Positions 33,324-45,478 of a stretch of 64,000 nucleotides of DNA are shown piece after piece. Positions within the stretch are counted from its first letter, which is position 1, and each line of letters starts with the position of its first letter. Both the position numbers and the translations under genes were made by a program. Source of the DNA: Oleiharenicola sp. Lineage in GTDB: Bacteria; Verrucomicrobiota; Verrucomicrobiia; Opitutales; Opitutaceae. Under the pieces are notes generated by a model. The model saw only the letters and a program-made list of their open reading frames with translations. It was not told where the DNA came from and searched no databases. The stretch is taken from positions 1 to 64,000 of the forward strand of contig JANYDW010000070.1 in assembly GCA_025363455.1 (NCBI GenBank), read 5' to 3'.

Positions 33324-34298
33324 TTACTTTTTATCTTCGGGCGGCGGGGAGGAAGTGGGGTCGGGCACGACGCCGACAAACTTGAGGTCGCCCAAATGCA
33401 CTTTCCCTTCACGCTCAAATTCCTGGATCAAGCGGCCGCTGTCCTGGCCGAAATATTTCGACGCTTTCGAAAGCATCAGGCCCGCCGCTTCGTTGAACTT
33501 GTTTCCCTGGGCCTGGATGCTGACGCGCGTGGCCCATAACAGTTTCCGTTGGCCCGTTTTGACCGCGGTCGGAAAATCGTAGGCGGAGATCACAAAGAAA
33601 TAGCGCTCGTCCTCCAAGTCGGAGATGAGGTCATGTAACGCCGTGCCAGCGCCGGCGAATTGGGCCGGGGTGTCGGCGCGGTTGATTTCCTCGACATAGC
33701 CCAGCAGCTTGGCGTTGAACTCGTTCGCATTTCGCCGGGAGTCCTCGAACATTTTCATCTGGAAGATTTCCCCATCCAAGGCGTTTTGGGCCTCCTGCGC
33801 CAATACCCGCTCCGTGAAGGCCGCGCCTTCCGGGCCTCCGCCTGCAGTCCCTCCTTGGGCGGCCGCGGCTTGGGCGGCGCGCAGGCTATTGGCGGCAGTC
33901 CTGGCCTCGTTGGCGGTGTTAAAAAAGTTCGCGGTATTGGCGCGATAGGATGCGTCATTGAAGGGCAATGTCTTGCCCCAGGTGATCACGAGGAGGAAAT
34001 CAGCCTGCTTGGCATCCGTCGCGATGCGGTAGTTGCGCAGGGCGAGGAACTGCGCCGTCAGCCCGGCGACCTGGGGAAACTTGATCTTGTCGATGGAGGC
34101 GTCCACCGAGGCGCCCGGCATGAAGCTCCCGTTCGCAAGGGCATAGTATTCGCGCTTGGGCGAACCATCGGCTTCCTTGGGACGCTTGTAGCCATTGTAG
34201 GTGTGCGAGAACACCGCAGTGACGATGCGCTCGTTGGAGGCCTGCGCCGTGGTGACGGCCAGCAAGACCATAAAGGAAATTCGGAGCAGTGTATTCAT
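33324..34298 (-). CDS. exported protein, tandem paralogue 2
   Basis: The 324-residue product has a signal peptide (SFMVLLAVTTAQAS). It is the upstream, longer copy of the pair. An Ala-rich insert (NSLRAAQAAAAQGGTAGGGP) distinguishes it from paralogue 1. The C-terminus is proline-rich (PDPTSSPPPEDKK). The two genes are 146 bases apart on the same strand, so tandem duplication is the simple explanation. The function is unknown. Confidence 0.75.
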   Translation of the reverse strand: MNTLLRISFMVLLAVTTAQASNERIVTAVFSHTYNGYKRPKEADGSPKREYYALANGSFMPGASVDASIDKIKFPQVAGLTAQFLALRNYRIATDAKQADFLLVITWGKTLPFNDASYRANTANFFNTANEARTAANSLRAAQAAAAQGGTAGGGPEGAAFTERVLAQEAQNALDGEIFQMKMFEDSRRNANEFNAKLLGYVEEINRADTPAQFAGAGTALHDLISDLEDERYFFVISAYDFPTAVKTGQRKLLWATRVSIQAQGNKFNEAAGLMLSKASKYFGQDSGRLIQEFEREGKVHLGDLKFVGVVPDPTSSPPPEDKK

Positions 34299-34483
34299 TG
34301 GTGTGGATGGGTCTGGTCTACGTGGACAGATAGCCTGAATTTACTCACGGAGGAGATTTTTCTCAAGTCGGAACACGCGAGCGCTCCGACGTCCGCCGAC
34401 GAACGGCATTTTTGCCGAAGTTAAGGATCTCGAGTTTCTCCAAACCATCAATGCGGATACTTGACCTGTCTCTCTGATTGCTC

Positions 34484-35629
34484 CTACAGCATGGCGCGCA
34501 AGCCGGGAATCCGCCGGGCTAAATCGGAGAGCCCGTAGCTGACGACGAGACCAGCGGCGGTTAGAAGCACGACCAGGCCGTAGAGATTATAGGGCAGGGA
34601 ACGGAAGAGCATGGCGAGCGCGACCAACACGGGGGCATGGAGCACGTAAACCCCGAAGGAACGGTCCGCCAGCCATCGCTGTGCCCGAGAGTCGGTGTTG
34701 CACCGCCGGGAAAACAGGGCGAGCGCGCCGACGGCGAGGCCCAGGCCAGTCAGTTGTTCCCACAACGCCAACCCGAACGCCTGCCAGTGCAAGCCGCCGA
34801 AGAAGGCCTCAACCCCGGCCTGGCGTGCGCCCCCGGCCAGCAAGGCGAGCAGGGCCAGCGGGCCGCCGACGAGCGCCAGCCAGCCGGCGATGCGCGCCCG
34901 CGGCGATGCCGCCAGCGTGGCCAGCCAGCCGTGGCGGGCGGCGTGCAGGCCAGCGAAAAACCACGCGATATATTGCACGAAGAAACAGAGCTGCATGTTC
35001 AAGACATTTGTCCCGATGGGCTGCACCAGCCGGACGGCGAAGGAGCTGAGTCCCAGGGTCAGGGCGAATCCGATCAGTAGTTTTCCCGAGGGCGCGGTCG
35101 CCGGCGAGGCGGGTGTCGGGGTAGAGCGACTTGGCCCCAAGGCGCTTTTCCAAGCTGCCAACCCGAGGCAGAACAGCAGGAGTGCGACGGCGAACCACAA
35201 CGGTCCGCTCGAGCCGAGGAAGCGGCCGGACATGAGGTAACGCCCAAAGAAGGTAGCGGGTGGCCCGAAGTCATGGTTCCAAGGATTGAGCCCGAGCAGG
35301 ATGAAAGGATGGATCACGAGCATGTAGAGCAGCGCGGGCAGGCCGAGTCGGACGAGGCGCTCGCGCGCGAAACCGCCCGGCCCACGGCGGGCAAGCGAAC
35401 CGGCGGCAAAATACGCTGCCAGGAAGAACAGCAGGCCCATGAAAAACGATTGCAGCATGCCTTGCCAGACGATGAACGGTACCTTTGCCGCCATCGTGGG
35501 TTCGGGATCGGCCATCATATACCAGTCGCCGACGTGGCTGTAGGTCACGCAGGCATGCATGTTGACGACGAGAACGATCGCGGCCGTGCGGAGGTGGTCA
35601 ATCCAAGGCAGCCGGCTGGAGGTGGACAT
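34484..35629 (-). CDS. acyltransferase-3-family membrane protein
   Basis: The 381-residue protein has about ten hydrophobic segments and starts with WIDHLRTAAIVLVVNMHA, the classic N-terminus of acyltransferase-3 (OafA/YrhL-like) enzymes, whose His (MHA) is needed for acyl transfer. LLFFLAAYFAAGSLARRGPG is the second conserved region. It would acylate an exported glycan or other surface molecule in the inner membrane; the acceptor is unknown. The start at 35629 puts the motif at residue 9. Confidence 0.85.
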   Translation of the reverse strand: MSTSSRLPWIDHLRTAAIVLVVNMHACVTYSHVGDWYMMADPEPTMAAKVPFIVWQGMLQSFFMGLLFFLAAYFAAGSLARRGPGGFARERLVRLGLPALLYMLVIHPFILLGLNPWNHDFGPPATFFGRYLMSGRFLGSSGPLWFAVALLLFCLGLAAWKSALGPSRSTPTPASPATAPSGKLLIGFALTLGLSSFAVRLVQPIGTNVLNMQLCFFVQYIAWFFAGLHAARHGWLATLAASPRARIAGWLALVGGPLALLALLAGGARQAGVEAFFGGLHWQAFGLALWEQLTGLGLAVGALALFSRRCNTDSRAQRWLADRSFGVYVLHAPVLVALAMLFRSLPYNLYGLVVLLTAAGLVVSYGLSDLARRIPGLRAML

Positions 35630-35780
35630 GTGCGGAGAGTTGCTGCTCGCCAATGCCGAGGCAAACGATTCTGCCGGGCTTGGCCGGATCAAAACATTAA
35701 AACCCTGGAATTGGATCGTTGAAGCACAATTCCGTCGGAATTTGATTCATGCGGCGCTATATCCGCGCTAGGGTTCGCCA

Positions 35781-36800
35781 ATGGAACCCACCGACTGGCA
35801 GGCATTGGAGGACGAACTGCTGCTGGATCGGAAGATTTCCCAGCTCGGCCTGAGCCTTCCGGGCACCCCCCTTGAGCCGTTGATCCAGCAGCTCTATGCC
35901 GAGCTCACGGCGAAGGGCCTCGGGTTCCATCCGCCCTGCCACGTCGGTGACGAGTGGTTTGTCCCGGTCGGCATCCCGGCCATCTTCGTGCCGTTCTTCC
36001 TGGTGCACGACCGCCTGCGCCGGCTCGAGGCGAAGCTCATGCTCGAGGTCGAGGGCGACAACCCGGAGTGGTTCATGCGGCTGATCCGCCACGAAGCGGC
36101 GCACGCCTATGCCTACGCCTACCAGCTCACGCGGAAGCGGAAGTGGCAGCGCGTGTTTGGCAAGACGTCCGCTGAGACCACGCCGGAGTTCTACCGGCCC
36201 CGGCCCTACAGCCACTCGTTTGTCGTGCACCTCGACGACTGGTATGCCCAGAGCCATCCCGACGAGGATTTCGCCGAGACCTTTGCCGTCTGGCTGACGC
36301 CCGGCCTCGACTGGCGCACCCGTTACAAGGGCTGGAAAGCCCTCCAGAAACTTGAGTACCTGGACGAGCTGATGCGCTCCATTTCGGGCCAGACCGCGCC
36401 CTACCAGCCAGGCTACCGTGAGAAGGACTTCAACTGTCTCAACCAGAAGCTGAAGACCTACTACACGAAAAAGCGAAAGCAGAACGAGGACACCTATCCC
36501 GACTTCTACGACCGCGACCTCCGCCAGCTGTTCGCCGGGGCGCCCGAGGCCGGCCCGGCGCTCAGGGCCTCGACTTACCTGCGCTCGCGGCGGCGCCCGC
36601 TCATGGAAGCGGTGTGTGAGTCCACCAACGAGAGGAAATACCGCGTCCACAAACTGCTTGCCCGCCTGATCGACCGCTGCGATCAGCTCGACCTGCACCT
36701 CGTTCCGGCCGACCCGGCGCCCGACATGCCGGTCGCGGCCTACCTCACCACGCTGGTGATGAACTATCTGTTCACGGGAAAATTCAAACGGACCAAGTAG
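35781..36800 (+). CDS. putative zinc metallopeptidase (HEAAH type)
   Basis: The 339-residue protein has the zinc motif RHEAAHAYAYAYQL (His104, Glu105, His108). A second acidic site DEDFAETFAVWL (Glu166) is a probable third ligand. The pattern suggests the Peptidase_Mx-like group. It has no signal peptide, so the substrate is cytoplasmic. Only two bases separate it from the ATP-grasp gene downstream, which makes a coupled pair. A ligase with its own peptidase suggests a peptide-tagging or small-peptide pathway, which is inference. The C-terminal half has many basic residues (KTYYTKKRKQNEDTY). Confidence 0.8.
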   Translation: MEPTDWQALEDELLLDRKISQLGLSLPGTPLEPLIQQLYAELTAKGLGFHPPCHVGDEWFVPVGIPAIFVPFFLVHDRLRRLEAKLMLEVEGDNPEWFMRLIRHEAAHAYAYAYQLTRKRKWQRVFGKTSAETTPEFYRPRPYSHSFVVHLDDWYAQSHPDEDFAETFAVWLTPGLDWRTRYKGWKALQKLEYLDELMRSISGQTAPYQPGYREKDFNCLNQKLKTYYTKKRKQNEDTYPDFYDRDLRQLFAGAPEAGPALRASTYLRSRRRPLMEAVCESTNERKYRVHKLLARLIDRCDQLDLHLVPADPAPDMPVAAYLTTLVMNYLFTGKFKRTK

Positions 36801-36802
36801 CC

Positions 36803-37822
36803 ATGCGAAAGAAACTCAAGGTTCTCACCCTGTTCGACGCCGTGGAGCCCACTACGCTGGACCAGGACCTGACCTCCGAGCTGAAGACGGCGGACTGGAA
36901 GACCGAGGCGGCCGTCCTCGCCGCGCTGGATGAGCTCGGCTACCCGCATGAGCAACTGGCGATCTTCGACGACCTCGACCTCCTGCGGCAGAAGCTGCAG
37001 ACCTTCAGCCCGGACGTGATCTTCAACCTCGCCGACCAGTTCCGGAACAACCGCGCCTTCGACCAGCACATCGTCTCGTACCTCGCGTTGCATGACATCC
37101 CCTTCACCGGCTGCGGTGCATCGGGGCTGACGCTCTGCAAGCACAAGGGGATCTCCAAGAAGATCCTCAGCTACCACCGCATCCACACGCCGCATTTCGT
37201 GACCATCCCGCGCGGCAAGCGGAACGCCCGGCCCTCGCACCTGAAGTTCCCCATCCTCGTGAAACCGCTGAAGGAGGAGGCGTCCTACGGCATCTCGCAG
37301 GCGTCGTTCGTGGAGACCGACGAGCAGTTTCGCGAACGCGTCACCTTTCTGCACGAGAACACGGACAACGACGTGATCGCCGAGGAATACATCGAGGGCC
37401 GCGAGCTCTACGTGAGCCTCATCGGCAACCACCGGCTGCAGGTGCTGCCGATCCGCGAGCTGGTCTTCCGCGAGGTGCCGCCCGACGAGCCGAAGATCGC
37501 CACCTACAAGGCGAAGTGGGACGAGGCCTACCGCCAGCGTTGGGGCCTGGAAAATCGCTTCGCCGAGGGCCTCGAGCCGGCGCTCGTGCGGCACATCGAG
37601 TCGGTGTGCAAGCGCATCTACCACCTGCTGACGATCGACGGCTATGCCCGCATCGACCTGCGGCTGAACGCCCGGAACGAGCTCTACTTCATCGAGGCCA
37701 ACCCGAATCCCGCCCTAGCTCCCGACGAGGATTTCGCCGAGTCGGCCCAGAAGGCCGGCCTCGCCTACCCGCAGTTGATCGATCGTATCGCCCGCCTCGG
37801 CCTGAAGACAGCGCGGGATTAA
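36803..37822 (+). CDS. ATP-grasp ligase (D-Ala-D-Ala ligase-like)
   Basis: The 339-residue protein has an N-terminal pre-ATP-grasp domain, then GCGASGLTLCKHKGISKKIL (substrate/ATP entry), HLKFPILVKPLKEEASYGIS (ATP-binding strand and loop), VIAEEYIEGRELYVSLIG, and the metal-binding ending ARIDLRLNARNELYFIEANP. It fits the D-Ala-D-Ala ligase/RimK fold but belongs to a group that is not the housekeeping Ddl. The likely reaction is ATP-dependent amide-bond formation between an acid and an amine, with unknown partners. It follows the metallopeptidase gene by two bases. Confidence 0.85.
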   Translation: MRKKLKVLTLFDAVEPTTLDQDLTSELKTADWKTEAAVLAALDELGYPHEQLAIFDDLDLLRQKLQTFSPDVIFNLADQFRNNRAFDQHIVSYLALHDIPFTGCGASGLTLCKHKGISKKILSYHRIHTPHFVTIPRGKRNARPSHLKFPILVKPLKEEASYGISQASFVETDEQFRERVTFLHENTDNDVIAEEYIEGRELYVSLIGNHRLQVLPIRELVFREVPPDEPKIATYKAKWDEAYRQRWGLENRFAEGLEPALVRHIESVCKRIYHLLTIDGYARIDLRLNARNELYFIEANPNPALAPDEDFAESAQKAGLAYPQLIDRIARLGLKTARD

Positions 37823-37869
37823 GTTCGGTCCGACCTAATCCTGGGCTCGGCCCCGAAATCAGACCTTTT

Positions 37870-38577
37870 TCAACCTGTTTTGGAAATCAGTGTTGCTCGT
37901 GCGAAACGGCGCCGCAAGCAGGCGAGGCCGAGAATGGAGGCGCTTACCAATCCGAGAGTGGACGCGGCGTCGGGGACGGAATCTGCGGGTACACCACCGA
38001 CACCCACACCGAAGTCCGCTGCATCAAGAAAATTGCCGTACGAAGGTCCACCAACTGAGTCTACTGCCGTATAGGAAAAACGAACCGTATTCCCCAAGGA
38101 GTAGATCGCCGACTCAGCGGACGCGTCATAAAAGCCCCAGGCTGAAGTTCCGTCAGAGTAATTCTTGGTAAACAAAACCGTATCATCGCCTCCCCCGAGG
38201 AGGCCGTCTAGCCCGAGGTCCGTGAGCAAAAAATTCATCGTGTCGACACCCGCGCGACCGCGGTGCGCAAATTGAAATCCGACCCTGGATCCAGCTGCGA
38301 CACCGGTAACATCTTGGTACAACGTCCCGGCAATAAACGCGTTCAATTCAGCAAACTGGATGCCTTCGTAGGCGGGGACGCCGTAGAATCCCGAACCCCA
38401 TATTTCGAACGACGAATCGGTCGTTTTCCATCCAGGGATTGAGGTGGGATAGGTATTCGTTCCCGCACCAGCAACCGGTGATTCAAAACCACCGTTAATG
38501 AATCCAGCGTTCGCTGACGGCAACAGGGCAAAGGCCAGCGCTATCGCTATTAAAAATCTATCGGACATGGTTTTCAT
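37870..38577 (-). CDS. PEP-CTERM-type (VPDxx) secreted protein
   Basis: The 235-residue protein has a signal peptide (FLIAIALAFALLPSANAG) and a C-terminal sorting tail: VPDAASTLGLVSASILGLAC followed by LRRRFARA. This is the verrucomicrobial VPDSG-CTERM variant of the exosortase signal. The mature domain (FINGGFESP to SFEIWGSGFYGVPAYEGIQF, then VGFQFAHRGRAGVDTMNFLL) looks like a DUF642/carbohydrate-binding-like jelly roll. It would be processed by an exosortase, which is not in the window, and anchored or released at the surface. The start is 38577 or 38568. Confidence 0.83.
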   Translation of the reverse strand: MKTMSDRFLIAIALAFALLPSANAGFINGGFESPVAGAGTNTYPTSIPGWKTTDSSFEIWGSGFYGVPAYEGIQFAELNAFIAGTLYQDVTGVAAGSRVGFQFAHRGRAGVDTMNFLLTDLGLDGLLGGGDDTVLFTKNYSDGTSAWGFYDASAESAIYSLGNTVRFSYTAVDSVGGPSYGNFLDAADFGVGVGGVPADSVPDAASTLGLVSASILGLACLRRRFARATLISKTG

Positions 38578-38868
38578 TATTTTAGTATCCCAATGGAATC
38601 GACGGTTAAGAAGAATTGAGCGGAAACACTGGAGCATTTCCTGCGCCCTGCACAGACCCTCGAAATCTCTGCCATTAAAAATCAACATTTTATGCATCGA
38701 AAACACCCCGGCGCGCTTGTCGAAGAGCAATTGGGCAAAGTGGACTGTCGGACTATCTTACGATTTGAGCGACAAGTGTAGATAAATCTAGGGGTTCTTC
38801 GGTTTGCTATTTGACGCGCATTTCGAGTTCCGGACCGCCACGCGCCGTCGGCTGCCCAAGCAGGCCGC

Positions 38869-42903
<4,035 letters not shown>

Positions 42904-42918
42904 AGAAATTAAAATCTA

Positions 42919-42940
42919 TATATCAGTATGTAATGATATA
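42919..42940. promoter_or_regulatory. putative operator upstream of metH
   Basis: TATATCA and TGATATA form a 7-bp inverted repeat with an 8-base spacer, 16 bases upstream of the metH GTG start. Its size suits a dimeric repressor of methionine metabolism; an ArsR-type SAH/SAM sensor is one possibility. The regulator is not in the window. The site may also overlap the -10 region, since the sequence is A/T-rich. Confidence 0.5.
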
Positions 42941-43064
42941 ACGCAAGTATTTTGTTAGTCAAACGTTTGTCTACCCTAACCAACCTGATCCCGGCCAGTC
43001 CTAGTCAACTGATGGGCAGGGTTTTGGCTTGCGGGGAGGCAGAGTGGCTGCGGTTCTGAGCGTC

Positions 43065-43205
43065 GTCCTGAGGTTCTTTCCAGTCAATTCAGCAGTCACA
43101 GGGAAGGCCGTGCAAACCGGCCACAGTAGCGCTGCGGTAACGCATCACAGACCCCCATTCCGCTTCAGGGCGGGAGCAGAGCCAATCGGGCAACCGGTGA
43201 AGGCG
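43065..43205 (+). ncRNA. probable cobalamin riboswitch upstream of the BtuB-like gene
   Basis: The plus strand carries the conserved cobalamin core in order: CACAGGGAAGGCCGTGCAAA then CCGGCC (GGGAA...GTGnAA...CCGG block), then CTGCGGTAACGC (equivalent of CCGCaACnGTAAgcg), and later GCAGAGCCAATCGGGCAACC (weak B12-box equivalent). The B12 box is atypical and has an insertion relative to the consensus, so boundaries are approximate. It precedes the TonB-dependent receptor gene on the same strand, the usual location for this RNA, which switches off uptake when B12 is plentiful. Confidence 0.7.
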
Positions 43206-43230
43206 GGGGCGAGGAAAGCGCGGGGCGCGC

Positions 43231-43326
43231 AAATGACGAATGACGAATGCCAAATGTCGAATGACTCCATCCAGCCAGCCGTGGGTGGAGCGTTCGGCAT
43301 TCTGAATTCGGAATTTGGAATTCTGC
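43231..43326. repeat. AATGACG heptad array and GAATT palindromes in the riboswitch leader
   Basis: AAATGACGAATGACGAATGC and AAATGTCGAATGAC (43231-43265) are diverged tandem heptads. At 43298-43326 GCATTCTGAATTCGG and AATTTGGAATTCTG form short palindromes. The tract lies between the riboswitch and the receptor gene and enlarges the leader to about 340 bases. Confidence 0.7.
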
Positions 43327-43456
43327 GCGTGTAACGCGCCTAGTGCGGAGTCCGAACATCTGTCTGCCGAAACTCACCACGCCGGTCCCACATGGGCGGA
43401 ATCCCGGCACAACCTTCATCGCACTCAATGAAGCGTGAGAGTATGATCGTGAACTT

Positions 43457-43504
43457 GTAGGTCGGGCTTTAGGCCCGACTTGTCGGGGGTAAACCCCGAC
43501 CGAC
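43457..43504. repeat. REPIN variant before the BtuB-like gene
   Basis: GTAGGTCGGGCTTTAGGCCC (43457-43476) faces GTCGGGGGTAAACCCCGACC (43482-43501). The GTAG foot and the CTTTA/TAAA centre match the main REP family, but the stems are shifted. It ends 39 bases before the ATG of the receptor gene, so it is inside the mRNA leader. Confidence 0.7.
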
Positions 43505-43543
43505 AGGTCGGCGGTCTGCTCTTGCCATTCGCAATAGCAGATC

Positions 43544-45400
43544 ATGAAAACCACCGTTCCCGCGTCCCTGCGACGCTTTCTTCTCCTCGGCCTCACGGCC
43601 GCGCTCGGCCGCCTGGCGGCCCAGGATGCCTCTCACGTCGTCTTGCCGGACTACGTTCTCACCGCGACGCGCACGCCCACTGCGCTCACAACCGCCGGCA
43701 CAGCCGTCGATTCGCTCAGCGCTGCCGAGTTGGCGCGCATGCAGCTCAACAACATCACTTCCGCTCTTTCCGGCATCCCCGGCGCCCCGTCGTCCGCCTC
43801 GGGTGCGCCCGGTGCGACCACCTCGCTCTTCCTGCGCGGGTCCAACTCCAACCAGACGCTGTTCCTCGTGGACGGTATTCGGGCCAACGACCCCAACACC
43901 GACTACCAGGTCACCCTCGGCGGCGCCTGTCTCGGCGCCTGCGACAACCTCGAGGTCTCGCACGGTCCGCAGAGCACGCTTTACGGCGGCGAGGCGGTTG
44001 GTGGCGTCGTGTCGCTCCGCGGCCAGCGCGGCACGGGTACGGCGCACAGCGTGGTCTCGCTCGAGGCCGGCTCGTTCGGCACGATCCAGGGCGCGGCCAG
44101 CACGCAGGCCGGCGACGAGCAGAGCGGCTATACGTTCTCCGTTGCGGGTGGCCACACCGACAACGAACGGGTGAACAACAAATTTGACAGCGTCACCTAC
44201 GTACTGCGGCTCGACCGAAAAATTTCGGCCAAGGTCGCGGTCGGGGCGACGTGGCGTGGTTTCATCGGTGTTTATGGCTCCCCGGGTGCCTCGATCGGCT
44301 TTGGGGCCAACGATCCCGACAACGAGGAGCGCGAAAACAACCAGCTCGCGACCGTCTTCGCCGAGTTCACACCTTCGCCGGATTTCAGCCACAAGGTCGT
44401 GCTTGGTGACCAGAACCGCCGCTACGTGTCATTCAATGGCACCTCGTCCACCACCGTGAAGAACAGTCGGGCTGTGCTCGACTGGCAGGGCACCTGGGCG
44501 GCGAATGAGCAGCACAAGGTCACCGGCGGCCTGACCGCCGAGACGAACCACACGCGCAACACCGGCTTCGGCGACATCAACCAGCGGCAGAAACTGATCG
44601 CGTTTTTCGTGCAGGACCAGTGGACGCCGGTGGAGCACGTCTACCTGACGGCCGGACTGCGCAGCGACGACCACGACACCTACGGGCGGGCGACGACTGG
44701 CCGGGCGACGGCAGCATGGCTGTCGGCCGATTCGCGTTGGAAGCTGCGGGCGAGCTACGGCACGGCGTTCCGCTCGCCAAGCTTCCTTGATCTCTATGGC
44801 CAGAGCTCTTTCTACGTGGGCAATCCCCACCTCAAGGCCGAGAAAGCGCGCGGCTGGGACGCGGGCGTGGACTACTTCCTTGCCGATAAAAAGGGCGTGC
44901 TCAGTGCGACGTGGTTCGACACGCGGATTAACGACCTCGTCACCTTCGACTTCGCGTCGTTTCCCGGTACGGTAAAAAATGTCGGCCGGGCCCGCACGCA
45001 GGGCCTCGAGCTGGCCGGCAGGTTCGTGCTGCCCGGCGCCGTAGAGGTGCGGCTGGCCTACACCTACCTGGAGGCCGAGGACCTCACCGCCGGAACCCGA
45101 CTGCTGCGTCGTCCGCGCCAGAGCGGGTCTCTCGACCTGTGGCACGACTTCGGCGGCGGCTTCAGCGCCGGTACCGGCCTGGTCTTCGCCGACGACCGCA
45201 TGGACGTAAACGCCGCGACCTTCACCACCATTCGGGGCGAAAACTACACGGTGGTCCGCGCCTATGGCGCCTGGCAGGTCACGCCGCGGGTGGCGCTCAA
45301 GGCACGGGTCGAGAACCTCCTCGACGAAAAATATGAGCAGGTGCACGGCTACCCGCAGCTCGGGTTCGGGGCCTTCGCCGGAGTTGAGATGAAGTTCTGA
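43544..45400 (+). CDS. btuB: TonB-dependent outer-membrane receptor, BtuB-like
   Basis: The 618-residue protein has a signal peptide (FLLLGLTAALGRLAAQD). A TonB box-like segment DYVLTATRTPTAL precedes a plug domain (TTSLFLRGSNSNQTLFLVDG, LEVSHGPQSTLYGGEAVGG). The 22-stranded barrel follows, with the C-terminal strand ending in F (FGAFAGVEMKF), as outer-membrane insertion requires. The size matches E. coli BtuB (614 including signal). Vitamin B12 as the ligand is inferred from size, plug motifs, the upstream cobalamin riboswitch and the divergent B12-dependent metH. Another corrinoid or small ligand cannot be excluded. Confidence 0.82.
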   Translation: MKTTVPASLRRFLLLGLTAALGRLAAQDASHVVLPDYVLTATRTPTALTTAGTAVDSLSAAELARMQLNNITSALSGIPGAPSSASGAPGATTSLFLRGSNSNQTLFLVDGIRANDPNTDYQVTLGGACLGACDNLEVSHGPQSTLYGGEAVGGVVSLRGQRGTGTAHSVVSLEAGSFGTIQGAASTQAGDEQSGYTFSVAGGHTDNERVNNKFDSVTYVLRLDRKISAKVAVGATWRGFIGVYGSPGASIGFGANDPDNEERENNQLATVFAEFTPSPDFSHKVVLGDQNRRYVSFNGTSSTTVKNSRAVLDWQGTWAANEQHKVTGGLTAETNHTRNTGFGDINQRQKLIAFFVQDQWTPVEHVYLTAGLRSDDHDTYGRATTGRATAAWLSADSRWKLRASYGTAFRSPSFLDLYGQSSFYVGNPHLKAEKARGWDAGVDYFLADKKGVLSATWFDTRINDLVTFDFASFPGTVKNVGRARTQGLELAGRFVLPGAVEVRLAYTYLEAEDLTAGTRLLRRPRQSGSLDLWHDFGGGFSAGTGLVFADDRMDVNAATFTTIRGENYTVVRAYGAWQVTPRVALKARVENLLDEKYEQVHGYPQLGFGAFAGVEMKF

Positions 45401-45418
45401 TGATTAACTGTCGTAAGT

Positions 45419-45474
45419 GTGGGAGCGGCTTTACGCGGCGACGGTTTTTAACCGGGGGCATAAAGCTCTCCCAC
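45419..45474. repeat. REPIN (family A, GTGG foot)
   Basis: GTGGGAGCGGCTTTACGCGG (45419-45438) is answered by GGGGGCATAAAGCTCTCCCA (from 45454), ending GTGGG-complement at 45474. It lies between the convergent stops of the receptor gene and the gene at 45479, where it may also act as a transcript-end structure. Confidence 0.8.
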
Positions 45475-45478
45475 ATTT

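Noticed and set aside
42904-43060. SAM or SAH riboswitch in front of metH
   Set aside because: None of the conserved cores I know for these riboswitches appears on the minus strand; only a palindrome is seen.
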